Of a DNA stretch of 64,000 bases, positions 26,101-33,712 are shown one piece after another. Below the pieces are notes generated by a model, which did no database searches, was not told where the DNA came from, and was given only the letters and a program-made list of their open reading frames with translations. Each line of letters starts with the position of its first letter. The stretch's first letter is position 1. The position numbers and the translations under genes were made by a program. The stretch covers positions 62,001-126,000 of the forward strand of contig NZ_JBDUUH010000013.1 in assembly GCF_039939195.1 (NCBI RefSeq), given 5' to 3'. Source of the stretch: Foliimonas ilicis. Its GTDB lineage: Bacteria; Pseudomonadota; Alphaproteobacteria; Rhizobiales; Rhizobiaceae.

Positions 26101-27771
26101 CATCAGGCGGTTCGGACGCAAACGGTCGATCCAGCCTATGTCGGTGCGTCTGGGATTGCACCGGCGCAGATTGCGCCCGCTGCCGAAGAGACGCGATATC
26201 TGCTCGTGCCGCAGGCGAGTTTTGTCCGCTCGCTCGAAGAAGACGCGCGGATCGAACATCTGGCCTCGGCACGGTGGAAGGAGCGCGAGGCAATCCTGCT
26301 GCCTGTGCTCGAGCGCATTTATCGCGACCCTGCCGCTGCCCTCGAGCGTCTGAACCCCCAAGCGTCAGACTTCGATGTCGAGTCTCGACGGCTTGGTGAC
26401 GATCTGGCGCGCAGTCCCTCGATGCTTGGTGCCATGCGTGGCAGCGACAGCCTGGTCGATGGACAGATAGCCCGGAAAGAACGGGCTGAGGCCGTCTCTG
26501 CCGTTTCAGAACTCGAGCCTCTGGCGCGCAGTCACGCCGACAACTTCCAGCGTGATCGCGCCGCTTATGAGAACCGTGAACATGCACGTCGCGCCGCCAT
26601 GTCGCTTTCGGTTCCGGCACTTTCCCCGCATGCGAGGGCGAGGCTCGACGAAATCGAAGCGGTGCGCGAGAAGGGCGGTGTCGGCGCCTACAAGACCGCC
26701 TTTGGCTATGCCGCGCAAGAGCGTTCGCTTGTGCAGGAGATGAAGGCCGTCGGTGAGGCGCTGACCGCCCGCTTCGGCTGGAGCGCCTTTACCGAAAAGG
26801 CCGACCAATATGCCGAAAAGCAGATGGTCGCGCGCATGACCGAGGGAGCGTCCGAGGCAAGACGGGAAGAACTGACGACGCTGTTTGCCGCCGTGCGCCG
26901 TTTCAACGACCTGCAATATCTGGCCGAGAGGCGCGATCCATCGCGGATCGCAGCACCAGCGGCCTACGACCCGGCCAAGGCTCCAGAGATGTCGATGCCA
27001 CCCGCCTTGCCGATGCTCGCGGCCGTCACCGAGTTCTCAGCATCCGTTGATGATGAAGCCAAGGTGCGTGCGCTGGAGATCCCCCACTACAGGCAGCAGC
27101 GTGCAGCCCTTGCCGAGGCTGCCCAGCGTGTCTGGCGCGATCCTGCCGCAGCCCTTGCGACGATTGAGGATCTGGTCGTCAAGGGCGTTGGGCCCGAGCG
27201 TATCGCTCGTGCCGTCGGGAATGATCCCGCGGCCTATGGTGCAATACGCGGCTCCGACCGCGTCATGGATCGGCTCATGGCCATAGGGCGGGAACGCAAG
27301 GCGGCTGTCGATGCGGTTGTGAGTGTCTCCGCCAGCGTCGTTGCGACGGGCAAGGCCTGGCAGGGCGCGTTCGATGCTGAGAAGGCGGCCGTTGCTGCCG
27401 ATCGGGAACGCATGAGCGTGCCAGTGCCGGGCCTGTCGCTACGGGCGGTATCCGAGCTGTCCCGTTTGACGGCCGCGGCCGAGAAGTCACCCAAGGATAT
27501 AACCCGTCTGGTGCGTTCTCTGGACGCAACGGTGAGAGCGGAGTTCGCATCCGTCAGCAAAGCGCTCGACCAGAGGTTCGGCCCGAATGCGATCGGACGT
27601 GGGCAGGCGAACGTCACCGATCGAGTGCCGGCGGCGCAGCGCAAGGTCTTCGAGGCCATGCAGACCCGCCTCACGGTGCTGCAGAATGCCGTACGGGCCG
27701 ACAAGGCCCAAGACGTCATTGCCGAGCGCCAGATGCGGGCGCTCAACCAGATCAAGGGCATCACCAGATAG
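23125..27771 (+). CDS. traA: Ti-type conjugative relaxase/helicase TraA
   Basis: The 1548-residue MOBQ relaxase nicks oriT and unwinds the transferred strand. The N-terminal MobA/MobL domain has Tyr25 in SAAAYRHR, the probable nicking residue, and the metal-binding His motif NPHIHLMTTLRPL (His143, His145, with His136 upstream). The RecD-like helicase follows: Walker A GLAGAGKSTLL (about 413-423), Walker B VLVVDEAGMVS (about 480), and the late motif HKSQGSTVDRT with AYVAMSRHRDRADLY. The C-terminal 500 residues are helical with two related blocks (RIYRDPAAALERL and RVWRDPAAALATI), as usual for the family. The frame is intact. Ti plasmids continue with traF and traB; here a toxin-antitoxin relic follows instead. 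Confidence 0.96.
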   Translation: MAIMFVRAQVISRGAGRSVVSAAAYRHRTRMEEEQTGMSFRYEGGKAELVHEELALPDQTPAWLRTMIDGRTIAGASEVLWNAVDTFEKRVDAQLAREMIFALPEELSKAENIALVREFVRDHLTSKGMVADWVYHDRQGNPHIHLMTTLRPLTDDGFGNKKVAVLDDNGKPLRVVTPDRPNGKIVYRLWAGDKDTMKGWKIGWAEAANKHLALAGHDIRLDGRAYAEQGLDGIAQSHLGPAKAALARKGREMYFAPAALAKRQEMADRLADEPGLLLKQLSRERSTFDEREIAKALHRYVDDPTVFANIRAQLMASSDLVTLKPQQVDSDTGKVGDVAVFTTRAMLRTEFDMAQSASALSRRSGFKVTFEKVDHAIRLVESRDPEKPYRLDAEQVDAVRHLTGDSAISAVVGLAGAGKSTLLDAARIAWEADGRRVIGAALAGKAAEGLEQSSGIKSGTLASWELAWADGRDTLQKGDVLVVDEAGMVSSEQLARVLKIVEDAGAKAVLVGDPMQLQPIQAGAAFRAIVERIGFAELTGVRRQRDQWARDASRLFARGKVEEALDAYAQHDRIVQLETRDAAIERIVEDWGQAREEYRKKAESESRVLTGLELLVLAQTNDDVGKLNHAIRSVMRRQEALGEDRAYQTERGERQFAIGDRLIFLENARFFEKRAEHLSVQHVKNGMLGTVIRTTNERGETLLTVKLDAGREVTFGQDTYRNVDHGYAATVHKSQGSTVDRTLVLATGMMDQHLAYVAMSRHRDRADLYMAQEDFAPRDKWGRAQRVDHAAGVTGELVEIGEAKFRPNDEDAKESPYADVKIDDGVIHRVWGVSLPKAIEKGGVDLGDTVTLRKDGVGKVMVHVPIVDPETGKKTVEERKVERNVWTAEQVETAEVRQERLDQESHRPELFRQLVERLSRSGAKSTTLDYESEAGYQAQIVDFARRRNMDHAIELAAGVEQGVERHLSWIGAQRDRVALGFAIEKERSVSYDHQAVRTQTVDPAYVGASGIAPAQIAPAAEETRYLLVPQASFVRSLEEDARIEHLASARWKEREAILLPVLERIYRDPAAALERLNPQASDFDVESRRLGDDLARSPSMLGAMRGSDSLVDGQIARKERAEAVSAVSELEPLARSHADNFQRDRAAYENREHARRAAMSLSVPALSPHARARLDEIEAVREKGGVGAYKTAFGYAAQERSLVQEMKAVGEALTARFGWSAFTEKADQYAEKQMVARMTEGASEARREELTTLFAAVRRFNDLQYLAERRDPSRIAAPAAYDPAKAPEMSMPPALPMLAAVTEFSASVDDEAKVRALEIPHYRQQRAALAEAAQRVWRDPAAALATIEDLVVKGVGPERIARAVGNDPAAYGAIRGSDRVMDRLMAIGRERKAAVDAVVSVSASVVATGKAWQGAFDAEKAAVAADRERMSVPVPGLSLRAVSELSRLTAAAEKSPKDITRLVRSLDATVRAEFASVSKALDQRFGPNAIGRGQANVTDRVPAAQRKVFEAMQTRLTVLQNAVRADKAQDVIAERQMRALNQIKGITR

Positions 27772-27787
27772 ATGAAGGGACAAGATA

Positions 27788-28066
27788 ATGGCCGAACAGA
27801 AAACAACTCTCGACGCGATCGTGCGGGCCGAGCTCGCCATCGAAATCATGAATCAGGCGCGCGGGCTGGTATCGGAACACGTCGCCGCCATCGAGGCGCT
27901 ACGCGCCAAGCGGCGTGAGCTGCTTGCAGTGCAGAGCCGCCTCCGTGTCGGCGAAGCCGAGCAGATCGAAGCTGTGATCGCGGAATGGGGCCGCGGGTCA
28001 AAGACGCGGCCTCGTTCTGGCGGGAGCTCTGATCCATGGTGGACGAAGCTACCCTCGGCCGGCTGA
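27788..28066 (+). pseudogene. Antidote-like partner of the zeta toxin, frameshifted near its end
   Basis: A helical protein starting MAEQKTTLDAIVRAELAIEI, 16 bp after traA. Near 27990 a one-base indel (GGCCGCGGGTC) changes the frame: the expected ending RVKDAASFWREL with stop at 28030-28032 is read in another phase, and the actual frame runs on to 28066. The expected stop would be 3 bp before the zeta-like ATG, so the two formed an operon. Homologues downstream of traA in rhizobial elements are, as I recall, the small partner of a zeta-family toxin. Only the last dozen residues are altered, so partial function is conceivable. Confidence 0.55.
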
Positions 28067-28206
28067 CGTAGGCCCAGAACGAACACATCTTTCGCACGGA
28101 GATTCTGCCCGACGATATCGGAAAGGCAAATCGTCCGACCCTGATCGTGCTCGGCGGCCAGCCTAGTTCGGGCAAAACAGCCCTGCTGACGGCGAGCCTT
28201 ACCTGA
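28036..28206 (+). pseudogene. Zeta toxin, N-terminal remnant
   Basis: Zeta toxins phosphorylate UDP-N-acetyl sugars and poison wall synthesis. Here ATG 28036 opens MVDEATLGRLT, an amber codon at 28069 interrupts, and the frame continues AQNEHIFRTEILPDDIG and TLIVLGGQPSSGKTALLTAS (Walker A) before a stop at 28204. Only about 55 of 250 or more residues remain, so the kinase is dead. Confidence 0.75.
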
Positions 28207-28306
28207 TGCGATCATCGAAAAGTTTCAGACCGATGCTTGAGAGCCGGGGTAGGGAAAGGGGCGAACTTTGCCAAGTCCTCATCGATAGCGATTTCTCCCT
28301 CACTGT

Positions 28307-28693
28307 TCATGCCGCTTCGACATCCGTCTGTTTAAAATCGTCGCCGATGAAGAGCAGGGCGTCATCCGCACGCTTCGCCAGCGCGTAGGAAAAACAGTCT
28401 GCGAAATTCAATCCTGCCGGATGTCGGCCCATGCCGTAGCTCAGCCAGGCCTGTGTGGCGAGATCGACCAACTCTTCGTCGACTGGGATGATTTCGGCTT
28501 CGATCTTGGCGAGCCACAAGTCGATTTCGGCCAAAGCGTGCTCGCCGCGTCGGCTGACCATGACCATACGGGCTTCGAACACGCATGTGGCAGGGACCAA
28601 TCGGACCGGGTCTGTGACAAGGGCTCTCTCAAGACGTTCCGCGGGCGGCTCGTTTCGCAGGATTGCTACGATGGCCGACGTATCGATGACCAT
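28307..28693 (-). CDS. vapC: VapC-type PIN-domain ribonuclease toxin
   Basis: A 128-residue PIN nuclease, probably cleaving tRNA or rRNA. The acidic metal-binding residues are in place: Asp4 (MVIDTSAIVAI), Glu40 (CVFEARMVM), and Asp98 in GLNFADCFSYALAK with Asp116/117 (FIGDDF). Its ATG overlaps the stop of the upstream vapB frame (TGATG), the normal coupled layout. The toxin frame is intact although vapB has a nonsense codon. Either toxin translation is reduced by uncoupling, or a truncated VapB made from an internal start still neutralises it. Confidence 0.92.
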   Translation of the reverse strand: MVIDTSAIVAILRNEPPAERLERALVTDPVRLVPATCVFEARMVMVSRRGEHALAEIDLWLAKIEAEIIPVDEELVDLATQAWLSYGMGRHPAGLNFADCFSYALAKRADDALLFIGDDFKQTDVEAA

Positions 28694-28950
28694 CAGTTCG
28701 GAATTCCATATTCATCGAACCCGACGATGTCTTCGTCGCTGCGCTTTTCCATTTCCGGAAGACGTGCCACTCTCAACCGGATCTCGCGAAGTTCATCAAG
28801 CATGCGATTCTTCGGAACTTCGCCATGCCCCAACCGATGAAGGCGCTCTGTGAGGGCTTCGTGTATCGCCGCTGTTTTGCTGATGCCCTAGCGGCGGGCA
28901 AGTTCATCGACCAGCGCAACGGTTGCTGGGTTTTTGATGTTCAGCGACAC
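28693..28950 (-). pseudogene. vapB: VapB-type antitoxin with an in-frame amber codon
   Basis: From GTG 28950 (GGAGGTTTTC just upstream) the frame reads VSLNIKNPATVALVDELARR, then TAG at 28888-28890, and continues GISKTAAIHEALTERLHRLG, RLPEMEKRSDEDIVGFDEYG and IPN to the stop overlapping vapC. Intact length is 85 residues, typical of MtVapB/Rv0623-like antitoxins: N-terminal DNA-binding part, C-terminal VapC-binding tail. The amber codon removes DNA binding unless translation restarts, for example at the ATG of MLDELREI. Confidence 0.78.
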
Positions 28951-29008
28951 GAAAACCTCCAAAATCTACCTTTTCGCCGTTTTCTACCGCAGTTAATGCG
29001 CCTGTCAA

Positions 29009-29038
29009 TAATGTCCGATAATGCATTATCGGACATTA
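29009..29038. promoter_or_regulatory. 30-bp perfect palindrome upstream of vapBC
   Basis: A perfect inverted repeat with no mismatch or spacer, each arm reading TAATGTCCGATAATG. It lies 58 bp upstream of the vapB start, where the VapBC autoregulatory operator would be. The half-site TGTCCGATAA also fits my recollection of the Tn3/gamma-delta resolvase half-site TGTCYGATAA, so a recombination site is the alternative. Confidence 0.6.
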
Positions 29039-29130
29039 CTTATCCACGACGGGCGGGTTGGTTACAGCATTTAATCATGGTGCAAAGCGCCGTTACGCGG
29101 TAGCCGGAATCATGGCAATGACCGCGCCCG

Positions 29131-29684
29131 GTGCCGCTTCTGCACGGGGAAATTAAGCGCAAGGACTGCATGCACAATCTGTGCCGACGCGCGGCCGAAA
29201 TCAGTCGCATTACGTTCAATAAATTGTATTCAAATAATGTTGCCGGATCACCATCGCTCGACAGCGACACGATCCTGTCGCGCTTCCTTCTGGCCGCGGT
29301 CGTTCCCGCCATCGCGACGGCGCAGGAAAGTGAACCCACACTTCTGCCCGGCAGCGCGTCCTCGCTCAACTAGACGCACGGCGATTGGACGGTGCAATGC
29401 CAGGTCCTGATCCGGAACGAGCAAGGCCATGGCTCTGTGCCTTCTCTCAGCCGCAGTCCAATGCCAAGGGGCAGAACGTTCTCTCCGTCGAATTGCAGCC
29501 AGCGGGCGATGCCACCAGCGGGGTGCTGGTGCTGCCATTCGGCCTTGCCGTTACCCAAGGGATCACCTTGCAAGTCGATGAGGCCGAATCGCGAACACCC
29601 TGCCCCTTTTTCACCTGCGCCGGCAGTCAGCTCATTGTCACTGGAGAGCCGTTAACGGAGGCGAAGTTCGCCCCATCTCGTTAA
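29131..29684 (+). pseudogene. Second IalB-family gene, stop and frameshift
   Basis: A signal-peptide-like stretch (ILSRFLLAAVVPAIATAQ) leads into LLPGSASSLN, an amber codon at 29371-29373, and THGDWTVQCQV in the same frame; near 29430 the frame shifts to LCAFSQPQSNAKGQNVLSVE, GVLVLPFGLAVTQGITLQVD and SRTPCPFFTCAGSQLI. The order and motifs match the IalB relic at 13459-14006 (compare SSLQETYQDW with SSLN*THGDW). This copy has at least two lesions. The exact start is unclear. Confidence 0.75.
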
Positions 29685-30248
29685 CCGAACTGTCCGCCGC
29701 CCTCAATCGAAACCTCAATCGAACACAGGCGCTCTTGCTCCCCCAATGTCGCTGACCTACACAGAAGTATCGTTGCAGGACAGCGCATCGGCGGAAAACC
29801 GGAACGGTCTCGCCGCCCCAAGATTTCATCTGAGGCTCACAGGTTGGCGGGGATAGCTGCAATAGTTCATCTGATGCTTCAATCCAAAGAGGCATACCTG
29901 GTCGCTTATTTACTGACCTGGCTAGTAATCAGTGTCTTGGAGGCGTGACAGTCGACCACAGGATCGCCTCCAACTCTGACCAACAGGCCGTCATCATAGA
30001 TGCGGATTGCGGCGGACGACGTTTCGAAATTGAGATGATAATCTCCATTTTGCTTGGAGAGAGATACTCAGTCGTCTCCAAGATCGGCCATGATTGGTCT
30101 CCATATGCGATACCGCATGAAGGCGAAGCTAGTTGATTGGTGAACGAGATATCGTTAAAGACCGAGTTGCTAATCTTAACAAGCGATAAGCTACGAGCGA
30201 GTGAATCGCATAGATTTTCGTTCCTAAAAACTCATAGGTTTTCTGAAA
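29685..30248. other. AT-richer intergenic stretch, possible 63-aa frame
   Basis: 564 bp where base composition drops compared with the plasmid-type DNA to the left, probably the junction of two regions. An open frame at 29945-30136 (MTVDHRIASNSDQQAVIID) lacks a clear ribosome site and known similarity. No repeat or tRNA gene was seen at the junction. Confidence 0.4.
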
Positions 30249-30878
30249 ATGAAATGGCCTCACCGGGATTTCGTGGTGGAGATAAAATCGAGTCGGCGCG
30301 CCCCGAAATCAAAGTCGAGTTCGATTTGGGGCTCGCTTGATCTGAAAGCGCATGCCGCCGAGGTTGAGAATGAACTGCGCCAGCAGGATTATGGCGCGGC
30401 CATTCCAAATCGGATTAAGACTCCGTCCGAACCCGACATCGAAAATACTGATAGGCTTCCCAATTCGAACATGACGCCACGCGGCGAAATGGTTATTGGT
30501 GTATCAAGCGAGGCTCTTGATCCCGCTGTCGCAAGCACGCAAAATCTGACGATTGTCGATGAGATGCCGAAGACTCGCGCCGACGTGAAAAGCCCGCCGC
30601 AAAAGTTAAGTGACCGGCAGCGGGTAGATAGTGAGTCGCAAACCGCTGGACCGAAAGCTACCAATAACATCGCGAGCCATGTGCTAAAATCGGTCGGACG
30701 GCGCAAACACCGCCTAAGGAAAAATCCGGGAACGGTATCGATTGATACAAAGACGTCATACGATCTCGGCAAAGACCTCAACAAGCTTGAGGCTGAGAAT
30801 AAGCGTTTGAAGAAGCTGCTTGCTGACAAGCTTTACAATGAGAATGCTGAGCTCAAGCGCAAACTGGGTTTTCTGTGA
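30249..30878 (+). CDS. SyrB-like regulator, lacking the helix-turn-helix
   Basis: A 209-residue basic, low-complexity protein ending in a short coiled coil LNKLEAENKRLKKLLADKL and NENAELKRKLGFL. This C-terminal signature is shared with SyrB-type regulators of rhizobia and with the protein at 47818-48306. Unlike that paralogue, no transposase-like helix-turn-helix is visible; the middle (RRKHRLRKNPGTVSI) is basic and may bind DNA. ATG 30249 has a weak ribosome site; GTG codons at 30273/30276 are alternatives. A 26-bp perfect palindrome follows 30 bp after the stop. Function is inferred by family only. Confidence 0.65.
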   Translation: MKWPHRDFVVEIKSSRRAPKSKSSSIWGSLDLKAHAAEVENELRQQDYGAAIPNRIKTPSEPDIENTDRLPNSNMTPRGEMVIGVSSEALDPAVASTQNLTIVDEMPKTRADVKSPPQKLSDRQRVDSESQTAGPKATNNIASHVLKSVGRRKHRLRKNPGTVSIDTKTSYDLGKDLNKLEAENKRLKKLLADKLYNENAELKRKLGFL

Positions 30879-30907
30879 CCAGTTTCCATGCGCTGAAGCC
30901 GGCGGGA

Positions 30908-30933
30908 TCGACGGACAGCTAGCTGTCCGTCGA
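30908..30933. terminator. 26-bp perfect palindrome after the SyrB-like gene
   Basis: Each arm reads TCGACGGACAGCT with the symmetry centre between 30920 and 30921. It lies 30 bp past the stop and would fold into a stable stem, but no T-tract follows (CCGTACCGAG), so it may be a rho-independent terminator of poor quality or a protein-binding site. Confidence 0.45.
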
Positions 30934-31006
30934 CCGTACCGAGACGCGTACGCATTACATAACGCGCCGAGAACATGACGGGACATGTTAAATAATAGAT
31001 GAAAAT

Positions 31007-31026
31007 GCCCGACCCCGAAGCCGGGC
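31007..31026 (-). terminator. Candidate terminator of the 91-aa unknown gene
   Basis: Reading leftward, GCCCG-GCTTCGGGGT-CGGGC followed by ATTTTCATC, 7 bp after the stop of the minus-strand gene. Five GC pairs and a T-rich tail. Confidence 0.45.
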
Positions 31027-31032
31027 GACCGG

Positions 31033-31308
31033 TTAAAGCTTAGTTTCGGGATTGGTGTCTGACGTCAACACTTCGATGCATTCAGCTTGTCGTTTTCCGG
31101 TAAGGTTTTTGAACACATTAAGCCAGAAGCGGTAGTCATCTTCCTTGCCTTCGCAGCGGGCAGCGAAGGCGCACCATGCGGCACTGAGTGATGCCTTATC
31201 TTCATACTTGAATTTTGCGGCGTTGATTGCCTTTTTTGTTGATATCTCAAGCGCCGTCGTCTCGTGCGTATGGACTGCGATGGGGAATTTTCTCTGGGAT
31301 TTCAGCAT
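31033..31308 (-). CDS. Hypothetical protein, 91 aa
   Basis: Starts MLKSQRKFPIAVHTHETTAL and ends LTSDTNPETKL. ATG 31308 is chosen over the upstream ATG 31377 because CAGGAGCAAACTT precedes it. The protein is soluble, helical, with a Trp/Phe-rich centre (LSAAWCAFAARCEGKEDDYR, FWLNVF). No family recognised. A probable terminator follows. Neighbours are regulators and a toxin-like gene, giving no strong hint. Confidence 0.6.
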   Translation of the reverse strand: MLKSQRKFPIAVHTHETTALEISTKKAINAAKFKYEDKASLSAAWCAFAARCEGKEDDYRFWLNVFKNLTGKRQAECIEVLTSDTNPETKL

Positions 31309-31515
31309 AAGTTTGCTCCTGCGGTTTATCCGACGCAGGGTTCGAGTGGTTCGCCGGACGTTGGCTTCATGGAGCATGAATCACGATCAAGCGTTTGCCT
31401 GATATTCGTGCCGTCCCTGGCAAAACAAACTCGAAGCTTAGCTGGTATATTTTTCCCAATACCGTTTCACGCTTTCAGTTATGCAGTGCAGTTTCCCAAA
31501 CTGGAACTTTCTCCC

Positions 31516-32436
31516 TCACGCGGTTCCTGTCTTTTCAGCCAGATTATTGAGGCGTTCCCTACAGATCAGCGCGACCAGGTTCTGCAGGACGGCAGTCCGC
31601 TGACCAAGCCATTCCAGTGCCTCGGCGCTGATTTCATAATGTTTGGAATAGCGCGCTTTGACATAGGCTTCATTGACTGTGTTGAACGATGCGCGGAAGC
31701 GTTGTTGATCGCGGGGCCAAGCCTCGGTGAGCCGACGGTCACGCTCTTCTGCAAGTGATCGTAGGAAGTTGAGGTTGTGAGATGGCGGACTGTAACCTGT
31801 CAGGGTCAAGAGAAATGTGGCGTAGGCTTGCTCTATCGCTTGATGAAACAGGAAAGCCGCCTCTTTGTTCATTTCTTCCGCTGATGCCAGATTTGCAAGC
31901 TTCCGAAAATTATTCGAACCCGGAAACCGCTTTTCGAAATGCGTCTTCGCCACATTGTATTCATCGGCGGCTGACATTGGCTTGGGTTCGGCAAGAGGTT
32001 CCTCATCCAGTTCATACAGCACAATCCCCTGACGGCGGATGTCGGAGAAGAAATATTGCCCTTGTCTGAGAGCGGTGTTTATCTCGCGCCGCGAGTGAAC
32101 AATGAAACTCACCGGCGTCGAGACGCTCCGGTCATGTAGCAATCGGTCAGCGGCTTTGTACCAATATGTGGAGAAATCGGTCAGCTTCTTGTTGTTGACG
32201 ATGATGAGCAGATCGTAATCGGATCGGTAACTCTTCATCGTATGCGGTTCATCTACCCAGTCACCGCGTGCATATGATCCGAACAGGATGACTTTCAAGA
32301 TTCTGCCCATTTTTTTGAATTCCGCTGAGCCTCCCTTGAGCACATCTGAGAATTCCTCCAGCAGGATTTGCAGGATACGGTCCAATTCACGCTGCTTTTT
32401 GTCAGGCAAATGGGCGAGGCTGGATTTCATCATCAA
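31516..32436 (-). CDS. Nucleotidyltransferase (MNT) fused to a HEPN-type domain
   Basis: A 306-residue protein with an N-terminal minimal nucleotidyltransferase domain: GSYARGD at 53-59 and the metal-binding Asp pair in SDYDLLIIV (73, 75). The C-terminal half (about 155-295) is helical and HEPN-like: AAFLFHQAIEQAYATFLL and ARYSKHYEISAEALEWL. MNT and HEPN usually occur as two genes forming a toxin-antitoxin pair in which the MNT enzyme adenylylates the HEPN RNase; here both are in one chain. The classic HEPN R-X4-6-H pair is not obvious (RYSKH has spacing three), so the domain may be non-catalytic. Monocistronic. Confidence 0.83.
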   Translation of the reverse strand: MMMKSSLAHLPDKKQRELDRILQILLEEFSDVLKGGSAEFKKMGRILKVILFGSYARGDWVDEPHTMKSYRSDYDLLIIVNNKKLTDFSTYWYKAADRLLHDRSVSTPVSFIVHSRREINTALRQGQYFFSDIRRQGIVLYELDEEPLAEPKPMSAADEYNVAKTHFEKRFPGSNNFRKLANLASAEEMNKEAAFLFHQAIEQAYATFLLTLTGYSPPSHNLNFLRSLAEERDRRLTEAWPRDQQRFRASFNTVNEAYVKARYSKHYEISAEALEWLGQRTAVLQNLVALICRERLNNLAEKTGTA

Positions 32437-32683
32437 TTGAACACCCCGATATTTTCCTTTTCATGGAAATCAATAGGTTATGCCAGCTTCAGAATCCACA
32501 GCCTGAAATCGAAAAGGCATAATACTGTCAGCGTTGCTACCAAGGCCTTCCAGCTTCCGACATCCGTCCATGAGGCGCAAATTATGTTGCGTCAAGTTAA
32601 AAATAGAGCGGAAAATTTGAGAAAAATAGCCCAATGACGTGATTGTGTGGCAAAAAAACATATAGATTGTTTTTGAACGGTGA

Positions 32684-32700
32684 TTTTGTTGCATCAAATT
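32684..32700. promoter_or_regulatory. Copy 1 of the 17-bp TTGCATCAA motif
   Basis: TTTTGTTGCATCAAATT, identical over all 17 bp to 42179-42195 and sharing TGTTGCATCAAA with 41395-41406 (opposite strand). It ends 60 bp upstream of the PhoB-like gene. The core TTG-N3-CAA is symmetric, as expected for a dimeric GntR/FCD operator. Confidence 0.6.
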
Positions 32701-32760
32701 ATGCGGCGTTATCAGGAACACTTAACGGCAGAATTTTGGCCGTTTGCAAGGGGAACGTCA

Positions 32761-33465
32761 ATGAAACCACTCATCTTTGTAAGCACCCAGGATGCTTGGT
32801 TCTATCTGATGTTCAGTCATATTCTTAAAGCGGACGGTTTCGAAGTCGAACTCGCACAAGATGCTAAAGAGCTGATCAGGTTGGCGGCGGATAAGACTGG
32901 TTCGGCAGTCATCCTCGATTGCAACTCAGATCTCGCGGATGCCACCGAAATTTGCCGCCGCATCAAACACGAGACGGTTACCGGAGAAATTCCGGTAATT
33001 GCCAGCGTGCTTCCCGACCATTCAGATCAGCACATGGAACTTATCAAGGCTGGCGTCACCCAGAGTTTTGTAAGACCGTTCGATCCCGAACAGCTTCTGA
33101 ACTACCTTCGATCAGTTGTCGGTATAGGAGATGGTGTCTCAACGCTGACAGAAATGAGGGACACATTTAGGCTAGGGAAATTGGAATTGTTTCTACGCCA
33201 GCATCGGGTCCAATATGACGGCAAGGAATTTTCATTGCGCCAGTTGGAATTTCGCTTGCTGTATGTGTTGATACTGGAACCGGGCAGGGTGGTTGCCCGT
33301 GACGAACTTATTCAGGTGGCTTGGCCCGACAACGTACATGTCGAACCACGAACGGTTGATGTTCATATTGGACGCCTGCGTCAGGCACTGATGAAGGCTA
33401 GCGGCAGTGATCTGATCCGCACAGTGCGATCAGCAGGGTATGCGCTACAGGTGCGGCCCGAGTAA
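32761..33465 (+). CDS. Orphan PhoB/OmpR-family response regulator
   Basis: A 234-residue regulator: a receiver-like domain (1-120) and a winged-helix DNA-binding domain (about 135-232: FRLGKLELFLRQHRVQYDG, EFSLRQLEFRLLYVLI, VEPRTVDVHIGRLRQAL, LIRTVRSAGYALQV). The phospho-acceptor Asp is probably that in VILDCNSDL, but the N-terminal acidic pocket is altered (FVSTQDAW), so phosphorylation is uncertain. No histidine kinase is nearby. ATG 32761 follows AAGGGGAACGTCA. A 17-bp motif shared with the aminotransferase promoter lies upstream. A paralogue sits at 46124-46879 at the far end of the metabolic island. Confidence 0.85.
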   Translation: MKPLIFVSTQDAWFYLMFSHILKADGFEVELAQDAKELIRLAADKTGSAVILDCNSDLADATEICRRIKHETVTGEIPVIASVLPDHSDQHMELIKAGVTQSFVRPFDPEQLLNYLRSVVGIGDGVSTLTEMRDTFRLGKLELFLRQHRVQYDGKEFSLRQLEFRLLYVLILEPGRVVARDELIQVAWPDNVHVEPRTVDVHIGRLRQALMKASGSDLIRTVRSAGYALQVRPE

Positions 33466-33712
33466 GCAGATATGGGTGCGATGACTTAGTTGCGCCTTCG
33501 ACATACCTATGTGAACCGAACGCAACAGCAAGACTGGCCCTGAATCCGAACTGCAGTGACAAATTCTTGAAAAATTTGCTTGGCCATCGTGGAGTTTACG
33601 TCAATTCGCGCGGACTATTTGGCCGTCTCAATGCACAAGCAAGACTAGGCTGAAAAGCATATTAAGCATTCAATTGATTGAGACCGTGTTAGAAACACGC
33701 GGGTCGGGAACC

